Counted from the first letter of the stretch, positions 9,717-19,269 are shown. The stretch is DNA of 64,000 nucleotides from JAWSVE01 sp033852115 (GCA_033852115.1 JAWSVE010000001.1:62001-126000), one strand, 5' to 3'. A program made the numbers and translations. The notes: a model not told the origin generated them from the letters alone.

Positions 9717-10649
9717 ATGATGACGATGCCATCCATACAGTCAATATCGAACAAAAAGCCCAACCAAGCGGCAAATATCTCAACCCAGGCAAGCCAGCTT
9801 CCTGCGCTAGAACTTCGAATTGAATTGGGGCAAGCCCTACAAGCGACACTTGAGTATGAAGAGCAGTTAAAAATTTTCGCGAACTGGTTGAGCGATAAAT
9901 TGAAGACAGCTAGCGTTAGCTACACCAACGAGGCTCTCGGGATAGAGCTGTCTTTAGGGCGCGACGCTCGCCACAGCTGTGAATATGATATCGGCGTTCA
10001 GAAAGAGAAGCTGGGGCAACTCGTCGTCACCAGGGCCAAAAAGTTTACGGAAGAAGATCTAGAGTTTGTCGAAATCGCGCTGAGCACTCTCATATACCCT
10101 TTGCGCAACGCCATGCGCTACCAACAGGCACTTAAACTTGCAATGCTGGATCCGCTGACTGGCGCTGGTAATCGTATTGCACTGGACAACACTCTTCGTC
10201 GGGAGCTGCAGCTATCGGAACGCTACGACCAAGCCCTGTCGTTACTAGTCATTGATATCGACCATTTCAAAACCATCAATGATCAGTTCGGCCACTCAAT
10301 TGGCGACCAAGTCATCAAAAATATCGTGGGTGCAATTAAAGCCATTATTCGAGACTCCGACCTGACGTTTCGCTATGGTGGTGAAGAATTTGTTGTGGTT
10401 CTCAGCAAAACAGACAATCAAGGCGCAGGATTAATTGCAAAGCGCATCTGCGACTTTATTGCAGATTCTGTCATTGAGATAGAAGGTAACGCGCTAAACG
10501 TCACTGTAAGCATCGGTGTAAGTAGCTTGGAAAATGGCGAGCATGTTAAATCAATGTTTGACCGCGCCGACCGCGCGCTATACTTGGCTAAGCAAAGAGG
10601 TCGCAACCAAGTCGCATCTGAATCGCACAATGAGACATGTGAAAGCTAA
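9717..10649 (+). CDS. Diguanylate cyclase (GGDEF domain)
   Basis: A 310-residue soluble protein; no membrane segment is visible. The N-terminal ~135 residues form an unassigned, possibly GAF-like, sensory region. The C-terminal GGDEF domain has DPLTGAGNR, the active-site GGEEF (about residue 222) and an RxxD inhibitory site at the standard spacing before it (RDSD), so the enzyme should be active and product-inhibited. It makes cyclic di-GMP from GTP. No EAL domain is present. The start ATGATGACG follows TTAGGA. The sigma-54-type promoter suggests co-regulation with motility or surface genes. c-di-GMP would be a logical signal for the polysaccharide locus further along, though no direct link is visible. 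Confidence 0.9.
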   Translation: MMTMPSIQSISNKKPNQAANISTQASQLPALELRIELGQALQATLEYEEQLKIFANWLSDKLKTASVSYTNEALGIELSLGRDARHSCEYDIGVQKEKLGQLVVTRAKKFTEEDLEFVEIALSTLIYPLRNAMRYQQALKLAMLDPLTGAGNRIALDNTLRRELQLSERYDQALSLLVIDIDHFKTINDQFGHSIGDQVIKNIVGAIKAIIRDSDLTFRYGGEEFVVVLSKTDNQGAGLIAKRICDFIADSVIEIEGNALNVTVSIGVSSLENGEHVKSMFDRADRALYLAKQRGRNQVASESHNETCES

Positions 10650-10663
10650 CTGAAGAGCCCGCG

Positions 10664-11554
10664 CTACCGGGAACGACCTCCTCGCCCTTTTGGATTACGC
10701 CGCAGTTTTCTTTCGTGACGTAAAAAAGCTTTTTTCTCTTCTGGTGAAAACGGTAACGTACTTTCAGGCATGTCATAGCCTGCAGTTTGTGCTAGCTCGG
10801 CAATCTCACGGGCATTTAACTCAACCCATTGACCCACGCGTACATGACTGGGGATAAATATATTCCCATAACGCACACGCTTAAGACGGTTCACTTTTAG
10901 ACCTTGTGATTCCCATAGGCGACGAACTTCTCTGTTCCGCCCCTCCATTACCACACAGTAATACCAGCGGCCACTTTGGTCATTATCCGATGGCAAAATG
11001 TCGGTGAATTTCGCTACACCGTCTTCCAACAAAACGCCTTCGCGAAGACGTTGAATTGCTTCTTCGGTAACATCACCATAGACACGAGCAAGGTATTCTC
11101 TATCAATAACAGAGGATGGGTGCATCAATTTATGAGCAAAATCGCCGTCGTTGGTAAATAATAAAAGTCCGCTTGTATTGATATCCAAACGGCCAATCGA
11201 GATCCACCGACCTTTATTTAAGCGCGGCAAACGATCAAACACTGAGCGCCGCCCCTCCGGATCTCGACGCGAACAAATCTCGCCTTCCGGCTTGTTATAT
11301 AAGATCACACGTAAACGCTGCTTTTGAGCTTCTTCGCGTTTAACAACTCGACCATCGAAAATTATCTTATCCGTCACCGTCACCCGGTCACCGAGTTTTG
11401 CGGGTTCCCCATTCACTTTAACGCGTCCCTGAGTAATCGCCGCTTCCATTTCTCGACGCGAACCAAAACCTGCTCGCGCTAAAACCTTGTGAAGTTTTTC
11501 ATCTTCGGCGCTACTAGGATTGGCTTTGTCTTGTGTCTCGTTTGTGTCGCTCAT
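10664..11554 (-). CDS. rluB: 23S rRNA pseudouridine synthase B
   Basis: A 296-residue RsuA/RluB-family enzyme. It has an N-terminal S4 RNA-binding domain (KVLARAGFGSRREMEAAI...GRVKVNG) and a catalytic domain with the active-site Asp in GRLDINTSGLLLF (about residue 123). The C-terminal basic tail (RRNPKGRGGRSR) is usual for RluB. It isomerises a uridine (U2605 by E. coli numbering) in helix 93 of 23S rRNA. It follows scpA-scpB in the same direction, a widespread gene order. It converges on the diguanylate cyclase gene with a 14-bp gap. Confidence 0.92.
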   Translation of the reverse strand: MSDTNETQDKANPSSAEDEKLHKVLARAGFGSRREMEAAITQGRVKVNGEPAKLGDRVTVTDKIIFDGRVVKREEAQKQRLRVILYNKPEGEICSRRDPEGRRSVFDRLPRLNKGRWISIGRLDINTSGLLLFTNDGDFAHKLMHPSSVIDREYLARVYGDVTEEAIQRLREGVLLEDGVAKFTDILPSDNDQSGRWYYCVVMEGRNREVRRLWESQGLKVNRLKRVRYGNIFIPSHVRVGQWVELNAREIAELAQTAGYDMPESTLPFSPEEKKAFLRHERKLRRNPKGRGGRSR

Positions 11555-11637
11555 ACATTACAACTAGGGAGTGGTAGGTTGGTTTTACTGTAGCGTTGGT
11601 TGTTTATGGGCCAGCCTTATTGGGCTAACAACCATAA

Positions 11638-12549
11638 CTAGGGCTCAAATTGAATAACGTTTGATTTCTCAGGCTCTTCTTCACTATCGCCAGATGCTTC
11701 CGTAACTTCATCTCGCTCTTCATCTTGTGCCTCTGATGCAGGCTCCGCACCGTGATCTTGATCCTCTGCTTCAAAATCAGCGCCCTGTTCTACAATGGCT
11801 TCTTCAACCTCTGTTTCTACTGGCTCACCAGATTGGTCGTTAGCTGCTTGCGACTTTGCTTCTGGGTCTTGATCGTTTTCCGACACTGACTCGGCCTGAG
11901 CATCTAGATTTGATGCTGCATTTTCGTTGGCGTCAGGCTGCTCAGTATTGGGGGTTTCACCGTTGAAGTTAAGCTCAGAATCGATAGCATCAAGGTCTTG
12001 AATATCTTGCAAGCTAGGTAGCTCATCCAAACTTTTGATATTGAAATAGTCCAAAAATTGTTTGGTGGTTGCGTATAACGCGGGACGACCAGGCACATCA
12101 CGATGACCAACAACTTTAACCCACTCTCGCTCCGTCAGCGTTTTAATAATGTGTGAACTCACGGCCACACCACGAATAGATTCGATGTCACCTCGAGTGA
12201 TAGGCTGCCTGTAAGCGATCAGTGATAACGTTTCTAGCAAAGCACGTGAATACTTCTGAGGCTTTTCTTCCCACAGCTTTGAAATCCACGGTGCCGTTTC
12301 TTCAACAACCTGAAAACGCCAACCGCTGCCCAATTCTTTTAATTCAAAACCGTGGTTTTTATAGTCACCCTGAATATCTTGAAGAATGGCCAAAATTTCT
12401 TCGCTGCCTGGAACTTCTGGCTGCTCTTCCAGCTCCAGCTCGGCACCTTCAACCGGCTCAAACAAGGCGCGGATTCTTTTCACGCTGAGGGGAGTACCCG
12501 CTGCTAGCAATGCGCCTTCAATAATCTTGCGTAGTAATTTTTCGTCCAT
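11638..12549 (-). CDS. scpB: Segregation and condensation protein B
   Basis: A 303-residue ScpB. The first ~185 residues are the paired winged-helix core (KIIEGALLAAGTPLSV..., ALLETLSLIAYRQPITRGDIE..., VVGHRDVPGRPALYATT). The last ~110 residues are a very acidic, low-complexity tail rich in Glu, Asp, Ala and Gln, longer than in compact ScpB proteins. It binds ScpA and SMC to form the chromosome-condensing complex. It begins 6 bp after scpA. Confidence 0.93.
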   Translation of the reverse strand: MDEKLLRKIIEGALLAAGTPLSVKRIRALFEPVEGAELELEEQPEVPGSEEILAILQDIQGDYKNHGFELKELGSGWRFQVVEETAPWISKLWEEKPQKYSRALLETLSLIAYRQPITRGDIESIRGVAVSSHIIKTLTEREWVKVVGHRDVPGRPALYATTKQFLDYFNIKSLDELPSLQDIQDLDAIDSELNFNGETPNTEQPDANENAASNLDAQAESVSENDQDPEAKSQAANDQSGEPVETEVEEAIVEQGADFEAEDQDHGAEPASEAQDEERDEVTEASGDSEEEPEKSNVIQFEP

Positions 12550-12555
12550 AGGTCT

Positions 12556-13500
12556 TTATTCAACTTCGTTTTGAATGTCTTCGGCGCTTTCGCCTTCATC
12601 TTGGTATGGTTTTGAACGGGCCTTAACGTGAATCGGGCCAAAAGGCTCGCTTTGCACAATTTCCACTAGAGATTCTTTAATCAACTCCATGACCGCGAGA
12701 AAACTCGTAACCACCCCCAGCTTGCCTTCTTCGACGGTAAAAAGGCTAACAAAGGGCACAAATCCACCGTTACTTAGGCGATCGAGAATCGTCCCCATCC
12801 GCTCGCGGGTAGATAATTTTTCTCGCTCGATATGATGACTCTCAAACATATCAGCGCGACGGAGTACTTCGGCCAACACCATCAATAGCTCTTTCATATC
12901 GACATCAGGTTCAGGCCGGGTAATCTCACTCGGAGGCGGCTCGGCACTAGCCTGGAAAACATCTCGACCGGTGCGTGGAACTTCATCGAGATCTTCAGCT
13001 GCTTTTTTAAAGCGCTCATACTCTTGTAAGCGACGGATCAGCTCCGCCCGAGGATCTTCTTCCTCCTCTTCGGCTTCTTGGGAGCGTGGCAGCAACATAC
13101 GTGATTTGATTTCAGCCAACATGGCTGCCATCACGAGGTATTCAGCTGCCAATTCAAATCGGATGGCAGACATCATTTCTACATACCCCATGTACTGACG
13201 CGTGATTTCCGCTACATGAATATCGAGAATATCGATGTTCTGACGACGAATCAGGTATAGAAGTAAGTCGAGCGGACCTTCAAAAGCTTCAAGGAACACT
13301 TCAAGCGCGTCTGGTGGAATATAAAGGTCTTTCGGAATCTCTGTGACGGCCTTGCCTTCAACAACGGCAAAAGGCATTTCACCTTGCTCAGGCTTTTGCT
13401 TGGCTTCAGCTGGCGCACTCCCGCTTTCGGGTGAGGTCTCAGAAGCCCCATCTGAATCGACTTGCTCAACTACAGCAACATCTTCATTTTCGCTGACCAC
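12556..13500 (-). CDS. scpA: Segregation and condensation protein A
   Basis: A 314-residue kleisin of the SMC-ScpAB complex. The conserved core begins near residue 65 (FEGPLDLLLYLIRRQNIDILDIHVAEIT) and ends with a winged helix near residues 240-290. The first ~60 residues are an acidic extension. The family is gammaproteobacterial ScpA. It heads a minus-strand operon with scpB and rluB. A TATAAT-like hexamer lies upstream. Confidence 0.93.
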   Translation of the reverse strand: MVSENEDVAVVEQVDSDGASETSPESGSAPAEAKQKPEQGEMPFAVVEGKAVTEIPKDLYIPPDALEVFLEAFEGPLDLLLYLIRRQNIDILDIHVAEITRQYMGYVEMMSAIRFELAAEYLVMAAMLAEIKSRMLLPRSQEAEEEEEDPRAELIRRLQEYERFKKAAEDLDEVPRTGRDVFQASAEPPPSEITRPEPDVDMKELLMVLAEVLRRADMFESHHIEREKLSTRERMGTILDRLSNGGFVPFVSLFTVEEGKLGVVTSFLAVMELIKESLVEIVQSEPFGPIHVKARSKPYQDEGESAEDIQNEVE

Positions 13501-13603
13501 GCAAACTACCTTTTATGATTCTAATTGTGACTAATCGGAGAGAAATGAGTGGGGTTTCCCCGCCTCAATCACCGGCCCTTCACAGGGGGACTGGAGGGGC
13601 GAG

Positions 13604-13630
13604 ATTATAGTGAATTACACCGTATTACAA
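13604..13630 (-). promoter_or_regulatory. Possible sigma-70 promoter of scpA-scpB-rluB
   Basis: Read on the minus strand there is a perfect TATAAT (13604-13609) and a TTGTAA (13625-13630) with only 15 bp between them. Spacing is short and the -35 box matches 4 of 6, so this is tentative. Confidence 0.35.
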
Positions 13631-13729
13631 CAGCAAAATATCACCATAGAATCTACTTTAAGTTTAATATTTTCTTTTATTTTCAGAATGTTATGCATCA
13701 ATTTGAATGTGATTTATAAGCGATACACA

Positions 13730-14347
13730 TTAAATATCTAGAAATTCACCACAGCCCTGACGCGCAATGATGGGGGACTCTCCCGTGAGGTCGACCACCG
13801 TTGTCGGCTCCATGCCGCAAAAGCCGCCGTCGATCACTAGATCTAGCTCATGCTCGAGGCTTTCGCGGATATCGTAAGGGTCGGTTAGAGGGTACTCGTC
13901 ACCAGGCAACAACAATGTACTGCTCATTAGTGGCTCCCGTAACTCTTCCAATAGTGCCAAAGCGATATTGTTGTTGGGTACACGCATGCCAATAGTTTTG
14001 CGCTTCGGATGCTTCAGCCGACGAGGCACTTCGGAAGTAGCCTCCAAAATAAAGGTAAAGGGCCCCGGTGTGTACTTTTTAATCAAACGAAACATTAAGT
14101 TGTCGACCTTGGCGTAAGTAGCCAACTCCGACAGGTCGCGGCACATGAGCGTGAAGTTATGATGTTTGTCTAATCGGCGGATTGCGCGAATGCGATCTAG
14201 AGCCATCTTGTCGCCAATATGACAGCCAAGCGCGTAAGCAGAATCCGTCGGATAAGCCATCAAGCCTCCCCGCCGGATAATATCAACGGCTTGATTGATA
14301 AGGCGTTGCTGTGGATTTTCGGGATGAATTTGGAAGAACTGGGCCAA
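13730..14347 (-). CDS. yciO: YciO/Sua5/YrdC-family protein
   Basis: A 205-residue YrdC-fold protein of the YciO branch (QFFQIHPENPQQRLINQAVDIIRRGG, YPTDSAYALGCHIG, KRKTIGMRVPNN). Relatives of this fold (TsaC/Sua5) make threonylcarbamoyl-adenylate; YciO itself is a paralogue whose role is less certain. I chose the TTG at 14347: GAGGA sits 7 bases before it and the product then begins exactly like E. coli YciO. The longer frame also starts with TTG (14380) and would add 11 non-conserved residues. Confidence 0.88.
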   Translation of the reverse strand: MAQFFQIHPENPQQRLINQAVDIIRRGGLMAYPTDSAYALGCHIGDKMALDRIRAIRRLDKHHNFTLMCRDLSELATYAKVDNLMFRLIKKYTPGPFTFILEATSEVPRRLKHPKRKTIGMRVPNNNIALALLEELREPLMSSTLLLPGDEYPLTDPYDIRESLEHELDLVIDGGFCGMEPTTVVDLTGESPIIARQGCGEFLDI

Positions 14348-14418
14348 AAGAGAATCCTCAAATACTACATATTCGTCCAACGGCCAGGCGCCAGAATCGA
14401 GTGATGATTAAGGTGAAT

Positions 14419-15246
14419 TTAACTGAGCGGTACCATCTTACACTGGGGCGGTAGTTTGCCAAATCCGCCTAGTGAATGCCACGGCCACTCTGGGTTATGA
14501 AAATCGCTGCCTGCACTAGCATACAAACCAAAATGCTCTGCTAAATCGGCCAAATAGCGTGTTTCATCCGCTGTTTGCGATCCAGATATGACCTCTAACG
14601 CTTGCCCTCCCGCATCACAAAACACCTCCACCAAACGGCGTCGCTTTGTATTGGTCATTTTGTAACGTTTGGGGTGAGCCAACACAGGTATGCCTCCGGA
14701 TTGCAGAATCCAGCGAACCACTTCATCCATTTCAGGCCAAAACTGCTTTACATCACCACATTTGCCAGCCCCCAAGTAGCGGCGAAACGCAGCGTTAATA
14801 GAGGTAACGTAGCCTTTTTCAACGAGATAGGCGGCAAAGTGTGGGCGAGTCACCAGGTCCCCTCCCGCGTGTCGTTGAGCCCCCTCCAGTGGTGCTTCGA
14901 TACCCTTTTTTTCAAGCCGAGCAGCAATCAACTCACTGCGCTCAGCGCGAGCTGCCTTTTGCTGTGCCACGCCATTCACCATGGACTTAGCATGTACATC
15001 GATATGTAAACCGACTATGTGAATTCCCACACCGGACCAGGTGCAGGATAGCTCTATGGCCGGAATAACGTTTACACCAAGCGCTTCGCCACTGATTTTA
15101 GCTTGCTGAATACCAGAGACCGTGTCGTGGTCTGTTAATGCGAGATACTCGATGCCGGCAGATTTAGCACTCGACACCAATTCTTCAGGGTTTAGAATAC
15201 CGTCTGATTCAGAACTGTGCGTGTGAAGGTCGAAGTAATTTTTCAT
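14419..15246 (-). CDS. rnm: PHP-domain 5'-3' exoribonuclease (RNase AM-like)
   Basis: A 275-residue PHP phosphoesterase of the YciV/TrpH type. Metal ligands are visible: HTHSSESDG (residues 8-16), ALTDHDTVSG (about 36-45), Glu in PAIELSCTW, HIVGLHID, the His in LAHPKRY and GSDFH near the C-terminus. The E. coli relative removes short 5' pieces from RNA. It lies in the same order as E. coli yciV-yciO, with 71 bp between them, so the two are probably co-transcribed. Confidence 0.87.
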   Translation of the reverse strand: MKNYFDLHTHSSESDGILNPEELVSSAKSAGIEYLALTDHDTVSGIQQAKISGEALGVNVIPAIELSCTWSGVGIHIVGLHIDVHAKSMVNGVAQQKAARAERSELIAARLEKKGIEAPLEGAQRHAGGDLVTRPHFAAYLVEKGYVTSINAAFRRYLGAGKCGDVKQFWPEMDEVVRWILQSGGIPVLAHPKRYKMTNTKRRRLVEVFCDAGGQALEVISGSQTADETRYLADLAEHFGLYASAGSDFHNPEWPWHSLGGFGKLPPQCKMVPLS

Positions 15247-15364
15247 TCAAGCAGTCTAACGGTTAGCGGATTAAGATGGGACAAGATTATAGAGCCCACA
15301 CCATTTAAAGTACGATTAGCTATACCAATAACACCCGTTATCAACTCATTTCAAAGCGTTTTAT

Positions 15365-16093
15365 ATGTCTTCTACACCTGCAAACTCGTCCCCAAATACC
15401 CAAGAGCGCCCATCCGGTAGCAGCCTATTTGTTGAACTCTTGGTCAATATCATCATCCCTACTGTGGTCCTCAGTTACCTCTCTAAAGAAGAGTATTTGG
15501 GTAATAAATGGGCGCTCGTGGTGGCGCTCTCCTTCCCCATTATCTATGGCTGCAAGGATTTTATCGGCACGCACAAGGTCAACTTTTTTTCGATTATTGG
15601 CGTTGTCACTGTTGCCTTGACCGGCGGCATGGGATTGCTTGAAATTGACCCTAAATATATTGCTATCAAAGAAGCGGCTATTCCTGCAGCGCTTGGGCTC
15701 TTCACGATTATTTCGCTTAAGACACCTTACCCTCTGGTGAAAACATTTATCTACAATGAAAAGATCATGCAGGTTAGCCGCATCAATGCAGCGTTGCATG
15801 AAAAGCAAACAACAGCACTATTTGAACGTAGCTTGGTGATTGCCTCTGTGCTCTTGGCAATGTCCTTCTTTACCTCTGCCACAACAAACTATGTTTTGGC
15901 GAAAGTGGTTCTTGTAAGCCCTCCTGGAACAGAGGCGTTTAATGTAGAACTAGGCCGGATGATTGCTTTAAGCTACCCAGTGAACGTTGTTCCGGCAATG
16001 ATTGTCATGATTATTGCCGCTGTTTATACCTTTAATGCCATTCGCAAACACACAGGATTGAAGCTCGAAGAAATCCTGCATAACGTCGAATAA
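15365..16093 (+). CDS. VC0807-family integral membrane protein
   Basis: A 242-residue inner-membrane protein with about six hydrophobic segments (roughly residues 25-45, 52-70, 75-95, 105-120, 155-180 and 200-225). The pattern (SYLSKEEYLG, ALVVALSFPIIYG, FTIISLKTPYPLV) matches the VC0807-like family of unknown function. Its place beside YciI is the slot usually held by the septation protein YciB/IspA, to which it may be a distant relative. It is divergent from the RNase AM gene. Function not known. Confidence 0.65.
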   Translation: MSSTPANSSPNTQERPSGSSLFVELLVNIIIPTVVLSYLSKEEYLGNKWALVVALSFPIIYGCKDFIGTHKVNFFSIIGVVTVALTGGMGLLEIDPKYIAIKEAAIPAALGLFTIISLKTPYPLVKTFIYNEKIMQVSRINAALHEKQTTALFERSLVIASVLLAMSFFTSATTNYVLAKVVLVSPPGTEAFNVELGRMIALSYPVNVVPAMIVMIIAAVYTFNAIRKHTGLKLEEILHNVE

Positions 16094-16133
16094 CTTAGAT
16101 CAACTTTATACACAAACAAACAGCTAGGTCCCT

Positions 16134-16433
16134 ATGCTTTACGCCATTATTAGCCAAGATATCGATAACAGCTTAAACAAACGACAATCGGCACGACCTG
16201 CACATCTCGAGCGTCTGCACATACTCAGAGACGCGGGCAGGCTTATTCTGGCTGGCCCTCATCCCGCCATTGACTGTAATGAACCCGGCGAAGCGGGGTT
16301 TACGGGGAGCTTAGTCGTTGCGGAGTTTACGTCACTTGAGGACGCTCAAGCCTGGGCTGACGCAGACCCCTATGTCGCTGCTGGCGTTTATCAAACAGTA
16401 ACCGTTAAGCCTTTTAAGAAAGTGTTACCCTAA
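16134..16433 (+). CDS. yciI: YciI-family protein
   Basis: A 99-residue ferredoxin-like protein with the family pattern LYAIISQDIDNSL...RPAHLERL, AGPHPA and WADADPYVAAGVYQTVTVKPFKKVL. The conserved His-Asp pair of the YciI/YCII group is present (RPAHLERL; ADADP). Enzymatic role uncertain; some relatives are dehydrochlorinase-like. It starts 40 bp after the membrane protein gene, probably as one operon. Confidence 0.9.
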   Translation: MLYAIISQDIDNSLNKRQSARPAHLERLHILRDAGRLILAGPHPAIDCNEPGEAGFTGSLVVAEFTSLEDAQAWADADPYVAAGVYQTVTVKPFKKVLP

Positions 16434-16609
16434 AACGACCCGTGAGGGAGTTCGCATTCATCAGATAGCGTTTCGTATCCTCAATCCAGTTAGGGTTATA
16501 ATTTACGAATCGTCTGTCGACTGTCGCGTGGTGAGCTTAATTTGCTGCCCATTCTCAAGACGTAATACAAAACCAATAACGTGATCGTTTAAACCTAAGG
16601 CAACCCATA

Positions 16610-17269
16610 ATGAAATACGTGTTCATGCTGCTATGCATCACTTTGGCCAGCCTCGCCCAAGCGCAAACGCGCTATGTTTCAGATGAGCTTCGAATCAACC
16701 TTCGCTCTGGAGAGGGTGATCAGTACCGAATTACCAAGTTTTTACGTAGCGGTACACGCATGGAGATTCTCGAAGCCGGTAGTACCGAAGATTGGGCAAA
16801 GGTACGCATCGCCAGTGGAGAAGAAGGCTGGGTTCGCACTCAATACCTTCAGGCTGAGCCTATCGCTAGAGATTTGCTGGCCCAGGCCCGCAAAAAAATT
16901 GCTGAACTTACCGCACTGCAAAACAACTTAAATAGCAGCTCTTCAGAGTTACAGCAGCAAAATGCGACGCTGAGCGCCCAATTACAAGAAAGCCAAGAAC
17001 TCGCGGCAAAACTAGCTCGTGAGCTCGATGAACTAAAACGCATTTCAGCCAACGCCGTCCAGCTAAATAATGCAAACAAGCAACTGATGGAACAGCGTCA
17101 AATCCTCGATACTGAAATTGACGTGCTAAAAGCTGAGAATGAGCGCCTTAGTGACAACTCAAATCAAACCTGGTTTTTGTACGGTGCAATTGCTGTCATT
17201 ATTGGTGTACTTCTCACATTAATTCTGCAAAAAATACGCATGCGTCGTAGCTATTCAGAGTGGGCCTAA
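16610..17269 (+). CDS. SH3-domain envelope protein (TIGR04211/YgiM type)
   Basis: A 219-residue inner-membrane-anchored periplasmic protein: signal peptide (residues 1-19, ending AQAQ), bacterial SH3 domain (about 20-85: LRINLRSGEGDQY, GWVRTQYLQ), a long Gln/Ala/Leu/Glu coiled coil (about 90-180), one C-terminal membrane helix (about 187-207) and a basic tail. This is the architecture of TIGR04211/YgiM proteins. Bacterial SH3 domains often bind peptidoglycan. The gene lies 4 bp before the cyclophilin gene. Confidence 0.82.
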   Translation: MKYVFMLLCITLASLAQAQTRYVSDELRINLRSGEGDQYRITKFLRSGTRMEILEAGSTEDWAKVRIASGEEGWVRTQYLQAEPIARDLLAQARKKIAELTALQNNLNSSSSELQQQNATLSAQLQESQELAAKLARELDELKRISANAVQLNNANKQLMEQRQILDTEIDVLKAENERLSDNSNQTWFLYGAIAVIIGVLLTLILQKIRMRRSYSEWA

Positions 17270-17273
17270 GAAA

Positions 17274-17888
17274 GTGACTGGCAAATTTTCCATTGGTATA
17301 GCGCATAACCTGAGAGCAGTTCTGTCATTTTATTTGTTGTTGCTAATCTCCCCTTCGCTGTACGCAGAACCAGCCCAAGATGATGTCATTGTTTCACTTG
17401 AAACTGATTTAGGAACAATTACCGTTCAACTGTTTAAAAAAGAAGCCCCCATCACGGTTGAGAACTTTCTTCACTATGTCAATTCGGGGTTCTACGACGG
17501 AACTCAATTTCACCGCGTAGTGCCAGGTTTTGTTGTGCAAGGCGGCGGTTTTACATTCGACTTCGTTGAAAAAGAAACGGCGGACCCCATCATTAACGAA
17601 GCGGGCAATGGCCTCCCCAATACCCGCGGCACATTGTCAATGGCGCGCACCCCAGACCCCGACAGCGCGACATCGCAGTTTTTTATTAACCTCGCTCACA
17701 ACGTCACCCTGGATCACAGCGAACATAACCCTGGATACGCTGTGTTTGGACAAGTCATCGACGGCATGGACGTCGTTGACGCCATCGTCGCTATCCCTCG
17801 GGGGCGCTACCGAACCTTTCCAGAAGCGCCAAACGATATGGTCCGTATATTAAAAGCCAGTGTTTCGCGCACTGACATCACCGAATAA
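17274..17888 (+). CDS. Periplasmic peptidyl-prolyl cis-trans isomerase (cyclophilin)
   Basis: A 204-residue cyclophilin with an N-terminal signal peptide (hydrophobic stretch about residues 14-30, cleavage near SLYAEP). Conserved active-site features: FHRVVPGFVVQGGG, the GTLSMAR segment, SQFFINLAHN and YAVFGQVIDGMDVVD. It resembles PpiA and should catalyse proline isomerisation during folding of exported proteins. The start is GTG, 4 bp after the SH3 gene. Confidence 0.92.
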   Translation: MTGKFSIGIAHNLRAVLSFYLLLLISPSLYAEPAQDDVIVSLETDLGTITVQLFKKEAPITVENFLHYVNSGFYDGTQFHRVVPGFVVQGGGFTFDFVEKETADPIINEAGNGLPNTRGTLSMARTPDPDSATSQFFINLAHNVTLDHSEHNPGYAVFGQVIDGMDVVDAIVAIPRGRYRTFPEAPNDMVRILKASVSRTDITE

Positions 17889-17921
17889 ATACCACCGCCA
17901 GCGCCAATCGAGAGAGTTTCA

Positions 17922-18677
17922 ATGCCAATAGCACTCAGTGTTAACCTCAATAAAATCGCCCTCATTCGGAATTCGCGCGAAGGAAATTATCCCAGTGTCG
18001 TGGAATTTGGGCGCATTGCGCTAGAAGCCGGAGCCGATGGTTTAACCGTTCATCCGCGCCCAGACCAACGACATATCCGACCGACTGACGTCACAGCACT
18101 TGCTAGCTTGGTGTCAGAGTATCCGAACTGCGAATTCAATATAGAAGGTAACCCCTTCGCGGAACCTCAAGGGAGTTATCCTGGTTTGCTAGAACTGGTA
18201 AAAGAAACATCACCGCACCAGTGCACGCTAGTGCCGGACTCCAATGACCAACTGACGTCTGACCACGGCTTTGATCTATCCAAAGATGCAAACAGGCTAT
18301 TACCGATCATCGAAGAGTTGCACGAAATGGGGGTTAGGGTGAGTCTATTTATGGATCCGGACCCTGACCAAATCGCACGCGCTAAAGCACTTGGTGTCGC
18401 GAGAATTGAGCTCTATACCGGCCCGTACGCAGCGCAGTGGTCTGCTGATAACGACTCATCTGACACCCTCTATACACGCTATCGCCAAGCTGCAGAGTTC
18501 GCTGGCGAGCAAGGCATAGAAGTCAACGCGGGGCACGATTTAAACCTGGAGAATTTACCTCAATTCGCGACAATACCTGGCCTTAAAGAGGTATCAATTG
18601 GCCATGCTTTGACCGTTGACGCCCTGCGTTTCGGTATGAGGCCTGCAGTTGAGCGTTATTTAACGATTTGCCGTTGA
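17922..18677 (+). CDS. pdxJ: Pyridoxine 5'-phosphate synthase
   Basis: A 251-residue TIM-barrel enzyme. Signature regions are SVNLNKIALIRNSR, AGADGLTVHPRPDQRHI, FNIEGNP, CTLVPDSNDQLTSDHG, VSLFMDPD and VNAGHDLNLENL. It condenses 1-deoxy-xylulose 5-phosphate with 3-amino-2-oxopropyl phosphate to make vitamin B6 phosphate in the cytoplasm. Usual PdxJ genes lie beside recO or acpS; here it does not. Confidence 0.95.
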   Translation: MPIALSVNLNKIALIRNSREGNYPSVVEFGRIALEAGADGLTVHPRPDQRHIRPTDVTALASLVSEYPNCEFNIEGNPFAEPQGSYPGLLELVKETSPHQCTLVPDSNDQLTSDHGFDLSKDANRLLPIIEELHEMGVRVSLFMDPDPDQIARAKALGVARIELYTGPYAAQWSADNDSSDTLYTRYRQAAEFAGEQGIEVNAGHDLNLENLPQFATIPGLKEVSIGHALTVDALRFGMRPAVERYLTICR

Positions 18678-18787
18678 ACGACTATCGTACTGACCGTTAA
18701 AAACTGCTTGATTGGCCATCCTATATCACGGTAGTTTAGAGATAGTTTAACTCGCGGGTTTGGCCCTTAATTAGCACTGGATATCTT

Positions 18788-19207
18788 ATGAGCTCATCTA
18801 TTTTAGTTACCGATTATATGGATAATGATCCTCACGCAATTCCCGTTAGCGCCAATGTTCGTGATGCAGTTGAGAGCCTGCTTAAATCAAAAGTTCACGG
18901 TGCGCCGGTCGTTGATGAACAACACAAATTAGTCGGGTTTGTTTCCGAGCAAGACTGCATTAAAGAGCTACTCAATTACGCTTTCTATTGTGAAGAGCCT
19001 TCACCAGTTACCAAAGTTATGCGTACCGAAGTCATCACAACAACCCCGGAAACCTCCATCGTTGAGCTGGCAGAAAACATGACAGCACAGCGCCCCAAGA
19101 ACTATCCCGTGGTAGATAACTTCGGTAAGTTAATCGGCCTTATTAATCGCTCTCATATATTGAAAGCGCTACTTGAAAATGACGAAGACTGCTACTTGCG
19201 AAAGTAG
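18788..19207 (+). CDS. CBS-domain pair protein
   Basis: A 139-residue protein made of two CBS motifs (about residues 8-60 and 75-132: IPVSANVRDAVESLLKS, GAPVVDEQHKLVGFVSEQDC; TTPETSIVELAENM, YPVVDNFGKLIGLINRSHIL). CBS pairs bind adenine nucleotides and act as regulatory modules; no catalytic domain is attached. Partner unknown. It ends about 60 bp before the RNA methyltransferase gene. Confidence 0.88.
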   Translation: MSSSILVTDYMDNDPHAIPVSANVRDAVESLLKSKVHGAPVVDEQHKLVGFVSEQDCIKELLNYAFYCEEPSPVTKVMRTEVITTTPETSIVELAENMTAQRPKNYPVVDNFGKLIGLINRSHILKALLENDEDCYLRK

Positions 19208-19269
19208 CAGATCACTCAACAAAGCCCACCTTTCTTGCTTCCACCCTCTCCCGCGAATACGGCCGCCTA

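Noticed and set aside
14447..14458. ops-like element (GGCGGTAGTTTG) resembling the RfaH recruitment site
   Set aside because: It lies inside the 3' coding end of the PHP gene on the opposite strand, far from the polysaccharide locus; chance match.
15255..15265. Palindrome CTAACGGTTAG by the PHP gene start
   Set aside because: Short, no partner site; not enough to call an operator.
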